Assembly: GCF_029968095.1 (NCBI RefSeq) | Contig: NZ_JASCIR010000009.1 | Coordinates: 124,001 to 188,000 of the forward strand | Length of the DNA stretch: 64,000 nt | Origin: Streptomyces solicavernae | Lineage (GTDB): Bacteria > Actinomycetota > Actinomycetes > Streptomycetales > Streptomycetaceae | Direction: 5' to 3' | Shown here: piece by piece, positions 41,621 to 50,209 of the stretch | Numbering within the stretch: position 1 is the first letter of the stretch | Layout: the number at the start of each line of letters is the position of its first letter | The notes under the pieces: generated by a model | What the model was told of the DNA's origin: nothing | Databases searched by the model: none | The model's input: the letters and a program-made list of their open reading frames with translations, nothing else | Position numbers and translations under genes: made by a program

Positions 41621-42697
41621 ATGCCCAAGATCCGCACCGTCGTCGCCGTCGCGGGTGCCGCACTGCTCGTACGGAAGGCCGTGCGCAGCCGCATGGCGAC
41701 CGCACCGCTGTGGCCGATGCCCGCCCTGGAGACCCCGGTATCAGGCCGGCCGCGCGGGCGCGCCCAGCGCCTGCGTGTCGCGGACCGCACCGAAGTCGCC
41801 GACGGCGTGGTCCGGCTGCGTCTGGTGCCCCGCGACGCGGCGGCGGGACCGCTGCCGGCCTGGGAGCCGGGCGCGCACCTGGACCTGGTGCTGCCGTCCG
41901 GGGCGGTCCGGCAGTACTCGCTCTGCGGCGACCCCGCGGACCGCACCGCGTACACCGTGGCGACCCGGCTGATCGAGGACGGCCGCGGCGGCTCGCGCGA
42001 GGTGCACGAGAAGCTGGCCGAGGGCACCGAGGTGGAGGTGCGCGGCCCGCGCAACCGCTTCCCGCTCGAACCGTCGCACGCGTACGTCTTCGTGGCCGGC
42101 GGCATCGGCATCACGCCGGTGCTGCCGATGCTGCGCGCGGCCGAGGCGTCCGGGGCGCTGTGGCAGCTGGTGTACGCGGGGCGCTCGCGGGCCTCCATGC
42201 CGTTCCTGGACGAGGTGGAGCGGCTCGGCCGCGGCGGCCGGGGCCGGGTGACGGTGCTCGCCGAGGACGAGGACGGCCGGCCCGACGCGGCCGCGCTGTT
42301 CGACGGGGTGCCGCAGGCCGCGGCGGTGTACTGCTGCGGACCCGAGGGCCTGATGGACGCGGTGGCGGCGGCGCTGCCGCACGGCAGCGCCCTGCACCTG
42401 GAGCGGTTCACGCCCGCCGCGGCCACCGCGGGCAGCACGGCCTTCGAGGTCGAACTGCGCCGCACCGGCGGCACGGTCGCGGTCGCCGCCGACGAGACGG
42501 TCCTCGCCGCGGTCCGCAAGAAGCTGCCGGACGTGGCGTACTCCTGCGAGCAGGGCTTCTGCGGCACCTGCCAACTCCGTGTGGTGGCGGGCGAGGTGGA
42601 CCACCGGGACGAGCTGCTCACGGACGAGGAGCGGCGCGACTCGATGCTGGTCTGCGTGTCCCGCGCGCGCGGCGCGAAGCTGGTCCTCGACCTGTGA
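41621..42697 (+). CDS. PDR/VanB-type oxidoreductase (FMN/FAD + NAD + [2Fe-2S])
   Basis: A 358-aa phthalate-dioxygenase-reductase-like protein. An N-terminal hydrophobic stretch (TVVAVAGAALLVRKAV) may anchor it. The flavin domain has VRQYSLCGDP, the NAD domain AGGIGITPVLPMLRAAE and VYCCGPEGLM, and the C-terminal plant-type ferredoxin domain CEQGFCGTCQLRVV with a distal Cys (SMLVCVSRA). It passes electrons from NAD(P)H to an oxygenase, most simply the upstream predicted diiron protein. ATG 41621, 41 bases after the upstream stop, so co-transcribed. Confidence 0.92.
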   Translation: MPKIRTVVAVAGAALLVRKAVRSRMATAPLWPMPALETPVSGRPRGRAQRLRVADRTEVADGVVRLRLVPRDAAAGPLPAWEPGAHLDLVLPSGAVRQYSLCGDPADRTAYTVATRLIEDGRGGSREVHEKLAEGTEVEVRGPRNRFPLEPSHAYVFVAGGIGITPVLPMLRAAEASGALWQLVYAGRSRASMPFLDEVERLGRGGRGRVTVLAEDEDGRPDAAALFDGVPQAAAVYCCGPEGLMDAVAAALPHGSALHLERFTPAAATAGSTAFEVELRRTGGTVAVAADETVLAAVRKKLPDVAYSCEQGFCGTCQLRVVAGEVDHRDELLTDEERRDSMLVCVSRARGAKLVLDL

Positions 42698-42713
42698 GGC
42701 GCTGCGAACGCGG

Positions 42714-42798
42714 CACGCCGGGGACCGGTGCACGCCGGTGACCGGTGCACGCCGGTGACCGGTGCAAGCCTGTGACCGGTGCACGCCGTTGATCGGTG
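42714..42798. repeat. 17-bp tandem repeat x5 before the TetR gene
   Basis: Five copies of CACGCCGGTGACCGGTG (two exact, three with 1-3 changes) lie 48 bases upstream of the TetR start. Adjacent copies create ACCGG-TGCACG-CCGGT inverted repeats, so the array offers several operator-like sites. Confidence 0.85.
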
Positions 42799-42846
42799 CG
42801 ACCGGCCCCTGGCGGTGACCGTACCCCCGGCCGTTAGGGTGTTCGT

Positions 42847-43554
42847 ATGACGACCGGGGTGCGCCGCAGGATGGGAGTCGAGGAGCGGCGGCAGCAGTTG
42901 ATCGCTGTGGCGCTCGAACTGTTCAGCCACCGCTCCCCCGACGAGGTCTCCATCGACGAGATAGCCGGCGCGGCGGGCATCTCCCGCCCGCTGGTGTACC
43001 ACTACTTCCCGGGCAAGCGCAGCCTGTACGAGGCGGCGCTGCGCAAGGCCGCGGAAGACCTCGCCGCGCGCTTCGAGGAGCCGCGCGAAGGGCCGCTCGG
43101 CGCCCGCCTGTTGCGGGTGATGGGCCGCTTCTTCGACTTCGTCGACGAGCACGGTCCGGGCTTCGCGGCCCTGATGCGCGGCGGCCCCGCGGTCGGCTCG
43201 TCCACCACCAACGCCCTGATCGACTCGGTCCGGCAGGCCGCGTACGAGCAGATCCTCGCGCACCTCGGCGTCAGCGCGCCGTCCGCCCGGCTCCAACTCG
43301 TCGTGCGCTCCTGGGTGTCGCTCGCCGAGTCCACGGCGCTGCTGTGGCTGGACGGCCGCCGGGTGCCGCGCGCGGAGCTGGAGCTGCAGCTGGTCCACGA
43401 TTTCGCTGCGCTGGCTGCGGTGAGTGCGGCGTACGACGAGGAGATGGGGGATGTGCTGCGCGGCATCATCGCCTCGGAACCGCCCGACGGGCCGTTCGCG
43501 GAACTGGTCGAGCGGCTTGTCGCGCTGGCGCCGCTGCCGCAGGGTTCTGCGTGA
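42847..43554 (+). CDS. TetR-family transcriptional regulator
   Basis: A 235-aa regulator with N-terminal HTH (RMGVEERRQQLIAVALELFS, then AAGISRPLVYHYFPGKRSLY, residues 10-65). A C-terminal helical domain follows (LQLVVRSWVSLAESTALLWL) of the type seen with fatty-acid or hydrophobic-ligand sensing TetR proteins. ATG 42847. Third gene of the diiron/reductase set; an iterated repeat directly upstream suggests independent control. Confidence 0.9.
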   Translation: MTTGVRRRMGVEERRQQLIAVALELFSHRSPDEVSIDEIAGAAGISRPLVYHYFPGKRSLYEAALRKAAEDLAARFEEPREGPLGARLLRVMGRFFDFVDEHGPGFAALMRGGPAVGSSTTNALIDSVRQAAYEQILAHLGVSAPSARLQLVVRSWVSLAESTALLWLDGRRVPRAELELQLVHDFAALAAVSAAYDEEMGDVLRGIIASEPPDGPFAELVERLVALAPLPQGSA

Positions 43555-43741
43555 GCTGCGCCTTGAACCCGACGGTGTTGGGTCTGCCCCGTACCCGTTG
43601 CGCCGCCGAGTGCCGGCCGCCCCTGGTCGCTCGCGCCCCGCGGCTGAGCCGCACAGGTGACAGCCCCGCGCCCCTGGCGGGGCACGTACGCCACCGGTAC
43701 CCGATAGGCACCGCCGGGTCCGCCCGGTACAGTCGCGTCCC

Positions 43742-44779
43742 ATGACCGCGAGGCTTGCCGACATCGCAGCCCAGGCGGGGGTCAGCGAGGCCACGGTCAG
43801 CAGGGTGCTGAACGGGAAGCCGGGGGTAGCCGCGACCACCCGCCAGTCCGTGCTTGCCGCCCTCGACGTCCTCGGCTACGAGCGGCCGGTGCGGCTGCGC
43901 GGCCGCAGCGCGGGCCTGGTCGGGCTGATCACGCCGGAGCTGGAGAACCCGATCTTCCCGGCCCTCGCGCAGGTCATCGGGCAGGCCCTCACCCGGCAGG
44001 GTTACACGCCGGTGCTCGCCACCCAGACGCCGGGCGGGTCCACGGAGGACGAGCTGACGGAGATGCTCGTGGACCGCGGCGTCGCCGGCATCATCTTCGT
44101 CTCCGGGCTGCACGCCGACACCAGCGCCGACATGGACCGGTACGAGCAGCTGCGCGCCCAGGGCGTGCCGTTCGTGCTGGTCGACGGCTTCTCGGACAAG
44201 GTGCGGGCCCCGTTCATCTCCCCCGACGACCGGGCCGCGATGCGCCTGGCCGTCACGCATCTCGTCTCCCTCGGGCACACCGACATCGGCCTGGCGCTCG
44301 GCCCGAAGCGGTTCGTGCCGGTCCAGCGGAAGATCGAGGGCTTTGTACGGGCCGTACGGGAGCAGTTGGGCCTCGACGAGGACGCGGTGCACGAGCGGCT
44401 GGTGCAGCACTCGCTGTTCACCCTGGAGGGCGGTCAGGCGGCGGCCGCGGCGCTGATGGACCGGGGCTGCACGGCGGTGGTGTGCGCGAGCGACATGATG
44501 GCTCTCGGTGCCATCCGCGCGGCACGGCAGCGCGGCCTCGAAGTGCCGGACGACATCTCGGTGGTCGGCTTCGACGACTCCCCGCTGATCGCGTTCACCG
44601 ACCCGCCGCTGACCACGGTCCGCAAGCCGGTCCCGGCGATGGGCCAGGCCGCGGTGAACACGCTGCTCGAAGAGATCGCCGGCACCCCGGCCCCGCGCAG
44701 CGAGTTCGTGTTCATGCCCGAACTGGTCGTACGCGGTTCAACTGCTTCTGCGCGCAAGGCTTCTCCCCCTAAGGGTTGA
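43742..44779 (+). CDS. malR: LacI-family regulator, MalR/Reg1 type
   Basis: 345 aa. The N-terminal LacI helix-turn-helix RLADIAAQAGVSEATVSRVL (hinge KPGVAATTR) is followed by a periplasmic-binding-like sugar domain (GLVGLITPELENPIFPALAQ; RKIEGFVRAVREQLGLDEDA; VVGFDDSPLIAFTDPPLTTV). The sequence is very close to the Streptomyces maltose regulator Reg1/MalR as I remember it. In S. coelicolor that gene is divergent from malEFG and near alpha-glucosidase genes, and none of these is present here. ATG 43742. Upstream lies the TetR gene in the same direction, and no CTTGCAG-type operator was seen. Confidence 0.85.
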   Translation: MTARLADIAAQAGVSEATVSRVLNGKPGVAATTRQSVLAALDVLGYERPVRLRGRSAGLVGLITPELENPIFPALAQVIGQALTRQGYTPVLATQTPGGSTEDELTEMLVDRGVAGIIFVSGLHADTSADMDRYEQLRAQGVPFVLVDGFSDKVRAPFISPDDRAAMRLAVTHLVSLGHTDIGLALGPKRFVPVQRKIEGFVRAVREQLGLDEDAVHERLVQHSLFTLEGGQAAAAALMDRGCTAVVCASDMMALGAIRAARQRGLEVPDDISVVGFDDSPLIAFTDPPLTTVRKPVPAMGQAAVNTLLEEIAGTPAPRSEFVFMPELVVRGSTASARKASPPKG

Positions 44780-44821
44780 GGCGGGGATTCCTCCGCCGGA
44801 GGCCTTCCGCGCATCGTCCTT

Positions 44822-44842
44822 GGGGCGTAGAAAATGCGCCCC
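44822..44842 (+). terminator. weak hairpin after malR
   Basis: GGGGCG at 44822-44827 pairs with CGCCCC at 44837-44842 around TAGAAAATG. It is 43 bases past the malR stop and 56 before the PAP2 start. The gap contains no other feature. Confidence 0.4.
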
Positions 44843-44897
44843 GGACCCACCCGAGGGATGATCGGGCAAAGGTGAAAATCTGGCAGACTTTCTGTCC

Positions 44898-45851
44898 ATG
44901 GGTGAGACGCATGTGAGTACACGGGAAGGCCTGACGGCGGCCGGAACCTCACCCCTCGGAGCGGAGGACCGAGCCCGTCCGGCGGGAACCTTCCTGCGCC
45001 GGCTTCGCACCCCGCGACGCCCCCGGATCTGGTACGAGCTGGCCCTCATCGCGGTGAGTTACTGGCTGTACTCCCTGGTCCGCAACGCCGTTCCCGAGCA
45101 GCGGGACGCGGCGATGCGGCACGCCGACTGGGTGTGGCAGGCCGAGCAGACGATCGGTCTCGCCTTCGAGCGGGCGGTCAACCAGGCCGTGAACTCGGTG
45201 ACATGGCTCGTCGTCGGCATGAACTACTACTACGCGACGCTGCACTTCGTCGTGACGATCGCGGTCCTGGTGTGGCTGTACCGCAGGCATCCAGGGCGGT
45301 ACGCGGCCATGCGCACCGTCCTCTTCGTGACCACCGGACTCGCCCTGATCGGCTTCTACTTCTTCCCGTTGGCCCCGCCGCGGCTCTTCGAGGGCGGCGG
45401 CTTCGTGGACACGGTCCTGGTGCACGAGACGTGGGGTTCGATGGCGTCCGGCGACCTGAAGCACATGACGAACCAGTACGCGGCGATGCCGTCGATGCAC
45501 ATCGGCTGGTCGCTGTGGTGTGGCCTCGCGGTGTTCACGCTCGCCCGGGTGCCGTGGGTCAAGGTCCTTGCCGTGCTGTACCCGCCGGCGACGCTCGTGG
45601 TGATCATCGCCACGGCCAACCACTTCTGGCTGGACGCGGTCGGCGGCCTCCTCTGCCTCTGCGTGGCCCTCGCCCTCGCCCACCTCTGGTACGGCAGGGC
45701 CCCGCACCGGGCGCCCGATCAGGGGCGCGGGGAACTGCGCGACCAGCCCCCACCGGCCCGCAGAGAACCAGCGACACAGGAATCAGCCCGTCTGGGGACA
45801 CCTCCCGGCCGAAGGCTGGGGGAGCTTGAGGACGAGCCCGCAGGGCGATGA
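44898..45851 (+). CDS. PAP2-superfamily membrane protein (inositol-phosphorylceramide-synthase-like)
   Basis: 317 aa with five or six membrane helices (ELALIAVSYWLYSLV; SVTWLVVGMNYYYATLHFVV; MRTVLFVTTGLALIGFYFF; GWSLWCGLAVFTLARV; VLAVLYPPATLVVIIA; LLCLCVALALAHLWYG). PAP2 motifs are FPLAPPRL, AMPSMHIGWS (catalytic His) and ANHFWLDAVGG (His/Asp). Acts on a lipid phosphate or phosphoinositol lipid at the outer membrane face. After about residue 273 the protein is coded by two common intergenic repeats (45720-45836), so the native C-terminus was probably shorter. Confidence 0.85.
   Translation: MGETHVSTREGLTAAGTSPLGAEDRARPAGTFLRRLRTPRRPRIWYELALIAVSYWLYSLVRNAVPEQRDAAMRHADWVWQAEQTIGLAFERAVNQAVNSVTWLVVGMNYYYATLHFVVTIAVLVWLYRRHPGRYAAMRTVLFVTTGLALIGFYFFPLAPPRLFEGGGFVDTVLVHETWGSMASGDLKHMTNQYAAMPSMHIGWSLWCGLAVFTLARVPWVKVLAVLYPPATLVVIIATANHFWLDAVGGLLCLCVALALAHLWYGRAPHRAPDQGRGELRDQPPPARREPATQESARLGTPPGRRLGELEDEPAGR
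45720..45836. repeat. two dispersed intergenic repeats inside the PAP2 3' end
   Basis: Element A (45720-45763) starts CAGGGGCGCGGGGAACTGCG, a motif very common between Streptomyces genes (recall). Element B (45781-45836) starts AATCAGCCCGTCTGGGG and matches the copy at 1973-2020. Both are read through in the PAP2 frame. Confidence 0.65.
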
Positions 45852-45892
45852 CGATGCCCGAGCCGACGGCGCGCTGAGGCGCCGGACAGGCC

Positions 45893-48800
45893 CTAGCCCA
45901 CCGCCCCGTAGAACAGCTCCTCCACCACGTGCCGGGCCCGCCGCGTGAGCCGCCGGTAGTCGTCGATCATCTCGCCGACCGTGCCCGCCTCGTACCCGAG
46001 ATACCGGCCCACCGCCGCCAGTTCACGCCCGTCCGACGGGAACGTGTCCCCGGCCCGCCCCCGGACCAGCATCACCGCGTTCCGTACCCGGGTCGCGAGG
46101 ACCCATGCCTCGTCCAGGACCTGTGCGTCCTCCGTGGACACAAGCCCGGCGGCGTGCGCGGCGGCCAGCGCCTCGCGGGTGCGGGTCGTACGGAGGCCCG
46201 GCTCGGCCCAGCCCTCCTTGAGCTGGATCAGCTGCACCGTCCACTCGACGTCGGAGAGGCCGCCCCGGCCCAGCTTGGCGTGGAGGGTGGGGTCGGCGCC
46301 GCGCGGCATCCGCTCGGCCTCCATGCGGGCCTTGAGGCGGCGGATCTCGCGTACCGCGTCGTCGCCGATGCCCTCGGCCGGGTAGCGCAGCGGGTCGACC
46401 AGCTCGACGAACCGCTGCCCCAGGTCCGCGTCGCCCGCGACGGGCTCGGCGCGCAGCAGCGCCTGGCTCTCCCAGACGTGCGACCAGCGCTGGTAGTACG
46501 CGGCGTACGACTTGAGGGTGCGCACCAGCGGGCCGCTCTTGCCCTCCGGGCGCAGGTCGGTGTCGATGAGCAGCGGCGGGTCGGACGTGGGCAGCTGCAG
46601 GAGGCGGCGCATCTCGGCGACCACCTGGTTCGCGGCCTTGGCGGCGTCCTGGTCGTCGACGCCCTCGCGCGGCTCGTGCACGAACAGCACGTCGGCGTCG
46701 GAGCCGTAGCCCAGCTCGTGCCCGCCGAAGCGGCCCATGCCGATGACGGCGAACCGGGTGGGCAGCTCGTCGCCCCAGCCCGCGCGGACCACGGCACGGA
46801 GGGTTCCGGCGAGGGTGGCGGCGGTGAGGTCGGAGACGGCGCTCCCGACCCGGTCCACCAGGGCCCCGGGGTCGGCCCGCCCGTCTCCCGCCACCGCCCC
46901 TGCCAGGAGCGCTTCGCGCACTGCCTCGAACGCGGGGCTCTCCTCCGTCCCGTACGAGCCGATCAGGTCCCCCGCGGCCGTACGGAACAGCTCGCGGCGG
47001 CGTACCCCGCGGGCCGCGGCCACGGCCTGCTCGGCGCCGTCGGCCCGGCGGACGGCGGCGAGGATCTCCTGCTCCAGGTGGTCCCGGCCGCGCGGTTCGA
47101 GGCCGCGGGCGTCGCCGAGCAGGGCGACCGCCTCCGGGGCGCGGAGCAGCAGGTCGGGGGCGAGCCGGCCGGCGGACAGGACGCGGGCGAGGTTCTCGGC
47201 GGCGGCGCCCTCGTCGCGCAGGAGCCGCAGGTACCAGGGGGTTTTGCCGAGCGCGTCGGAGACCTTGCGGAAGCCGAGCAGGCCCGCGTCCGGGTCGGCG
47301 GAGTCGGCGAACCAGCCGAGGAGTACGGGGAGGAGGGTGCGCTGGATGGCGGCCTTGCGCGTCACACCCGACGCCAGCGCCTCCAGGTGGCGCAGGGCGG
47401 CGGCCGGGTCGGCGTAGCCGAGGGCGACGAGGCGTTCGCGGGCGGCGTCGGCGGAGAGCCGGGTCTCGCCGGGGGCGAGCTGGGCGACGGCGTCGAGGAG
47501 CGGCCGGTAGAAGATCTTCTCGTGCAGCCGGCGGACCACGGCCGCGTGCCGCCGCCAGGCCCGGTTCAGCTCGGTGACGGGTTCGATGCGCAGGCCGAGG
47601 GAACGGCCGAGGCGGCGCAGGTCCCGCTCGTCCTCGGGCACGAGGTGGGTGCGGCGCAGCCGGTACAGCTGGATGCGGTGCTCCATGGCGCGCAGGAAGC
47701 GGTACGCGGCGTCCAGTTGCGCGGCGTCGGCGCGGCCCACGTACCCGCCTGCGGCGAGGGCCGCGAGGGCGTCGAGGGTGGTGCCGCTGCGCAGCGAGGC
47801 GTCGGCCCTGCCGTGCACCAACTGCAGGAGCTGCACGGCGAATTCGACGTCCCGCAGGCCGCCGGGCCCGAGTTTCAGCTCGCGCTCGATCTCGGTGACG
47901 GGGATGTTGTCGACGACGCGGCGGCGCATCTTCTGCACGTCGGGCACGAAGTTGTCGCGCTCGGCGGCCTGCCAGACCAGCGGGGCCAGGGTCTCCACGT
48001 ACGCCTCGCCGAGCTCGGGGTCGCCGGCGACCGGGCGGGCCTTGAGGAGTGCCTGGAACTCCCAGGTCTTGGCCCAGCGTTGGTAGTAGGCGAGGTGCGA
48101 GGAGAGGGTGCGGACGAGGGGGCCGTTGCGTCCCTCGGGGCGGAGGTTGGCGTCGACGGGCCAGATGGTGCCCTCGACGGTCGTCTCGGAGCAGATCCGC
48201 ATCATGTGCGAGGCGAGCCGGGTCGCGGCCTGCATGGCCTTGGACTCGTCGGCGGCGTCGGCGGCGCCTGCGTGGCCGGGGGGTTCGGTGGGCTCGGCCA
48301 CGAAGATGACGTCCACGTCGGACACGTAGTTCAGCTCGTGCCCGCCGCACTTCCCCATCGCGATCACGGCGAGCGAGCAGAGCGCGGCGTCCTCGGGTGC
48401 CGCGCTACGGGCGATGGCGAGGGCGGCCCGCAGGGTCGCGGTGGCCAGGTCGGCGAGCTCGGCGGCGGTCTCGGCCACGTCGGTGGTGCCGCACACGTCG
48501 CGCGCGGCGATGGACAGCAGACAGCGCCGGTAGGCCACGCGCAGCGTCACGGGGTCGACGGCCTCGGCGAGACCGTGCTCGAACTCCTCGACGCCCGGGT
48601 GCAGATCGCTCGCCTCGTACGTCACCAGGGCCTGCCAGTCGCGGGGGTGGCGGGCCAGGTGGTCACCCAGGGCCTCGGAGGCGCCGAGCACGCCGAGCAG
48701 CCGGTCGCGCAGCGGCTTCGAGGACAGCAGCGTGTCGAGCAGCAGATGCCGCTCGTCGGGGGTCTCGGGGGCACCAGGGTCATGGGGGTGCTGCGCCTCG

Positions 48801-48991
48801 ACGAGCCGGACGAGCCCGAGCAGCGCGAGGTCCGGGTCGGCGGTGGCGCCGAGGGCGTCGAGCAGCACCGGGTCGTTGCGGACGGAGGCCAGCTCCGGGC
48901 TGTCGAGGAGCCGCCCGGCCGCGGAGGCGTCGTTGAAGCCGTGCCGCAGCAGCCGCGTGAATGTACTGCTTCTCCGCCCCGGCGTGGTCAT
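45893..48991 (-). CDS. glnE: bifunctional glutamine-synthetase adenylyltransferase/deadenylylase
   Basis: 1032 aa. Two nucleotidyltransferase domains are visible: IAMGKCGGHELNYVSDVDVI (about residue 207) and IGMGRFGGHELGYGSDADVL (about residue 745). Each has the G-S/V-DxD metal motif and is followed by a helical GlnD/PII-type regulatory bundle. The N- and C-terminal halves carry opposite adenylyl removal and transfer activities. The expected target is Tyr397 of GlnA (19.7 kb). ATG 48991. Single gene by layout; downstream it converges with the PAP2 gene across dispersed repeats. Confidence 0.97.
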   Translation of the reverse strand: MTTPGRRSSTFTRLLRHGFNDASAAGRLLDSPELASVRNDPVLLDALGATADPDLALLGLVRLVEAQHPHDPGAPETPDERHLLLDTLLSSKPLRDRLLGVLGASEALGDHLARHPRDWQALVTYEASDLHPGVEEFEHGLAEAVDPVTLRVAYRRCLLSIAARDVCGTTDVAETAAELADLATATLRAALAIARSAAPEDAALCSLAVIAMGKCGGHELNYVSDVDVIFVAEPTEPPGHAGAADAADESKAMQAATRLASHMMRICSETTVEGTIWPVDANLRPEGRNGPLVRTLSSHLAYYQRWAKTWEFQALLKARPVAGDPELGEAYVETLAPLVWQAAERDNFVPDVQKMRRRVVDNIPVTEIERELKLGPGGLRDVEFAVQLLQLVHGRADASLRSGTTLDALAALAAGGYVGRADAAQLDAAYRFLRAMEHRIQLYRLRRTHLVPEDERDLRRLGRSLGLRIEPVTELNRAWRRHAAVVRRLHEKIFYRPLLDAVAQLAPGETRLSADAARERLVALGYADPAAALRHLEALASGVTRKAAIQRTLLPVLLGWFADSADPDAGLLGFRKVSDALGKTPWYLRLLRDEGAAAENLARVLSAGRLAPDLLLRAPEAVALLGDARGLEPRGRDHLEQEILAAVRRADGAEQAVAAARGVRRRELFRTAAGDLIGSYGTEESPAFEAVREALLAGAVAGDGRADPGALVDRVGSAVSDLTAATLAGTLRAVVRAGWGDELPTRFAVIGMGRFGGHELGYGSDADVLFVHEPREGVDDQDAAKAANQVVAEMRRLLQLPTSDPPLLIDTDLRPEGKSGPLVRTLKSYAAYYQRWSHVWESQALLRAEPVAGDADLGQRFVELVDPLRYPAEGIGDDAVREIRRLKARMEAERMPRGADPTLHAKLGRGGLSDVEWTVQLIQLKEGWAEPGLRTTRTREALAAAHAAGLVSTEDAQVLDEAWVLATRVRNAVMLVRGRAGDTFPSDGRELAAVGRYLGYEAGTVGEMIDDYRRLTRRARHVVEELFYGAVG

Positions 48992-49049
48992 GTCCGGCCT
49001 CCCGTGTGATCATCGTACGGGGCCGAGCCTAGCCGCAGGGGCAGCAGTG

Positions 49050-49475
49050 CTACAGCTTGAGCGGGTACAGCTCGAAGGCCGGGGCATGGAGCGGACGTAC
49101 GGTGGCGAAGTGGCGTCGGTCCACGGTGCACACCCGCACCGTCTTCAGCCTCTCGGCGACGGCCATGACGCAGGCATCCGTACCGCCGAGTGGGAAGTCC
49201 GCGTACCGCCGCACCAGTTCGGAGGCCCTGAGCAGTTCCTCCGGCATGATTGCGGTGACGGTGCCGTACCAACCGTGGGCGAGATCCTCGAGGAACGTCG
49301 CCTCCACCTCGGCTCCGCAGCGGAGCGCGATCAAGTAGCACGCTTCGGCGATCACCGGAGCAGGCACGGCAAGGTTGCGCGGATTCACGTCGGCGTACCA
49401 GTCGCGGCACGCAGTGTGGTGGGCGTCCGTACGATCCGTGAGGGCCACCAAGGGGCCCGTGTCCATGACGATCAC
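49050..49475 (-). CDS. PIN-domain ribonuclease, VapC-like toxin
   Basis: 141 aa. The PIN acidic residues are visible: Asp in VIVMDTGPLVAL (residue 5), Glu in APVIAEACYLIA (about 44), Asp in LGGTDACVMAV (about 99) and Asp in CTVDRRHFAT (about 117). Start GTG 49475 overlaps the stop of the upstream 67-aa gene (GTGA), the typical coupling of antitoxin then toxin. Target RNA unknown. Some chromosomal PIN proteins are not toxic, so toxin status is inference. Confidence 0.85.
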   Translation of the reverse strand: MIVMDTGPLVALTDRTDAHHTACRDWYADVNPRNLAVPAPVIAEACYLIALRCGAEVEATFLEDLAHGWYGTVTAIMPEELLRASELVRRYADFPLGGTDACVMAVAERLKTVRVCTVDRRHFATVRPLHAPAFELYPLKL

Positions 49476-49675
49476 TCGCCGAAGCCCGATTCGCGCAGAA
49501 TTTCGTCCGCCCGCTCGGAGGTGTCCGTGTGCCCGGAGTTCCCCATACCGAGCGACCTCGGACCGGTGGCAGCCGTCCGCAACAGCCCGAGCTCGCGCAG
49601 GCGCTCGGCGAGAACGGGCAGATCATCGTCCGGGACGCGGTCGAGCAGCGCGTGCAGTTCTTCCCGAGTGGTCAT
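49472..49675 (-). CDS. VapB-like antitoxin partner
   Basis: A 67-aa protein (MTTREELHALLDRVPDDDLP, then VLAERLRELGLLRTA) ending in an acidic helix typical of antitoxins that wrap a PIN toxin (DEILRESGFGE). The DNA-binding part is not clearly of a named family. ATG 49675; the frame extends to 49711. Overlaps the PIN gene start by four bases. Confidence 0.72.
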   Translation of the reverse strand: MTTREELHALLDRVPDDDLPVLAERLRELGLLRTAATGPRSLGMGNSGHTDTSERADEILRESGFGE

Positions 49676-49721
49676 ACGTTCAGAGTAGCCGCGCCGTCCG
49701 ACAAGGAGCATGGTTTCCGAT

Positions 49722-50144
49722 ATGGACTACACACTCGAAGTAATCACACTTCCCGTCTCTGACGTGGACCGCGCCAAGGAGTTCTACCGCGACAAGGTCG
49801 GCTTCACCGTGGACTTCGACGGCGAGGTGATGCCGGGCGTGCGCGTCGTCCAGCTGACCCCGCCCGGCTCGGGCTGCTCCGTCGCGATCAGCGACAACCT
49901 GGAGGGCGTGAACGTCACACCGCCGCCCGCGCCCGGCTCGTACCAGGGCATGCAGCTGTGCGTCGCCGACATCGCGCAGGCCCACAAGGAACTGACGGGC
50001 CGCGGCCTGGACGTCACCGAGCCGGTGACCTACGGCGAGCAGGACGGCGGCACGTTCATGCACTTCAGGGACCCGGACGGCAACGGCTGGGGCATCCAGG
50101 AGTACCGGGTCCGGGCGGAGAAGCCGCTGCGGTCGGTGATCTGA
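49722..50144 (+). CDS. VOC-family (glyoxalase/bleomycin resistance-like) protein
   Basis: 140 aa. Two beta-alpha-beta-beta-beta modules: YTLEVITLPVSDVDRAKEFY / DKVGFTVDFD, and QLCVADIAQAHKELTGRGL / FMHFRDPDGNGWGIQEY. The terminal Glu and DPDGN are typical of the fold. Start ATG 49722 lies 13 bases after AAGGAG; the alternative ATG 49710 overlaps the ribosome site too closely. Divergent from vapB-vapC. Metal dependence and substrate unknown. Confidence 0.85.
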   Translation: MDYTLEVITLPVSDVDRAKEFYRDKVGFTVDFDGEVMPGVRVVQLTPPGSGCSVAISDNLEGVNVTPPPAPGSYQGMQLCVADIAQAHKELTGRGLDVTEPVTYGEQDGGTFMHFRDPDGNGWGIQEYRVRAEKPLRSVI

Positions 50145-50202
50145 GGGCGGTACGGCGAAGGGCCCGGGGAGCAACGCCCCGGGGCCCTTCGCCGTACCGC
50201 CC
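50145..50202. terminator. terminator between VOC and GlnA2 genes
   Basis: A stem of about 25 bp (GGGCGGTACGGCGAAGGGCC with its complement) with one bulge and a 7-base loop, directly after the VOC stop. It serves the convergent GlnA2 gene as well. Confidence 0.85.
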
Positions 50203-50209
50203 GACTCCC

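Noticed and set aside
45929..49009. 1026-aa plus-strand open frame opposite glnE
   Set aside because: Gly/Arg/Val-rich shadow of glnE; glnE itself has complete catalytic motifs.
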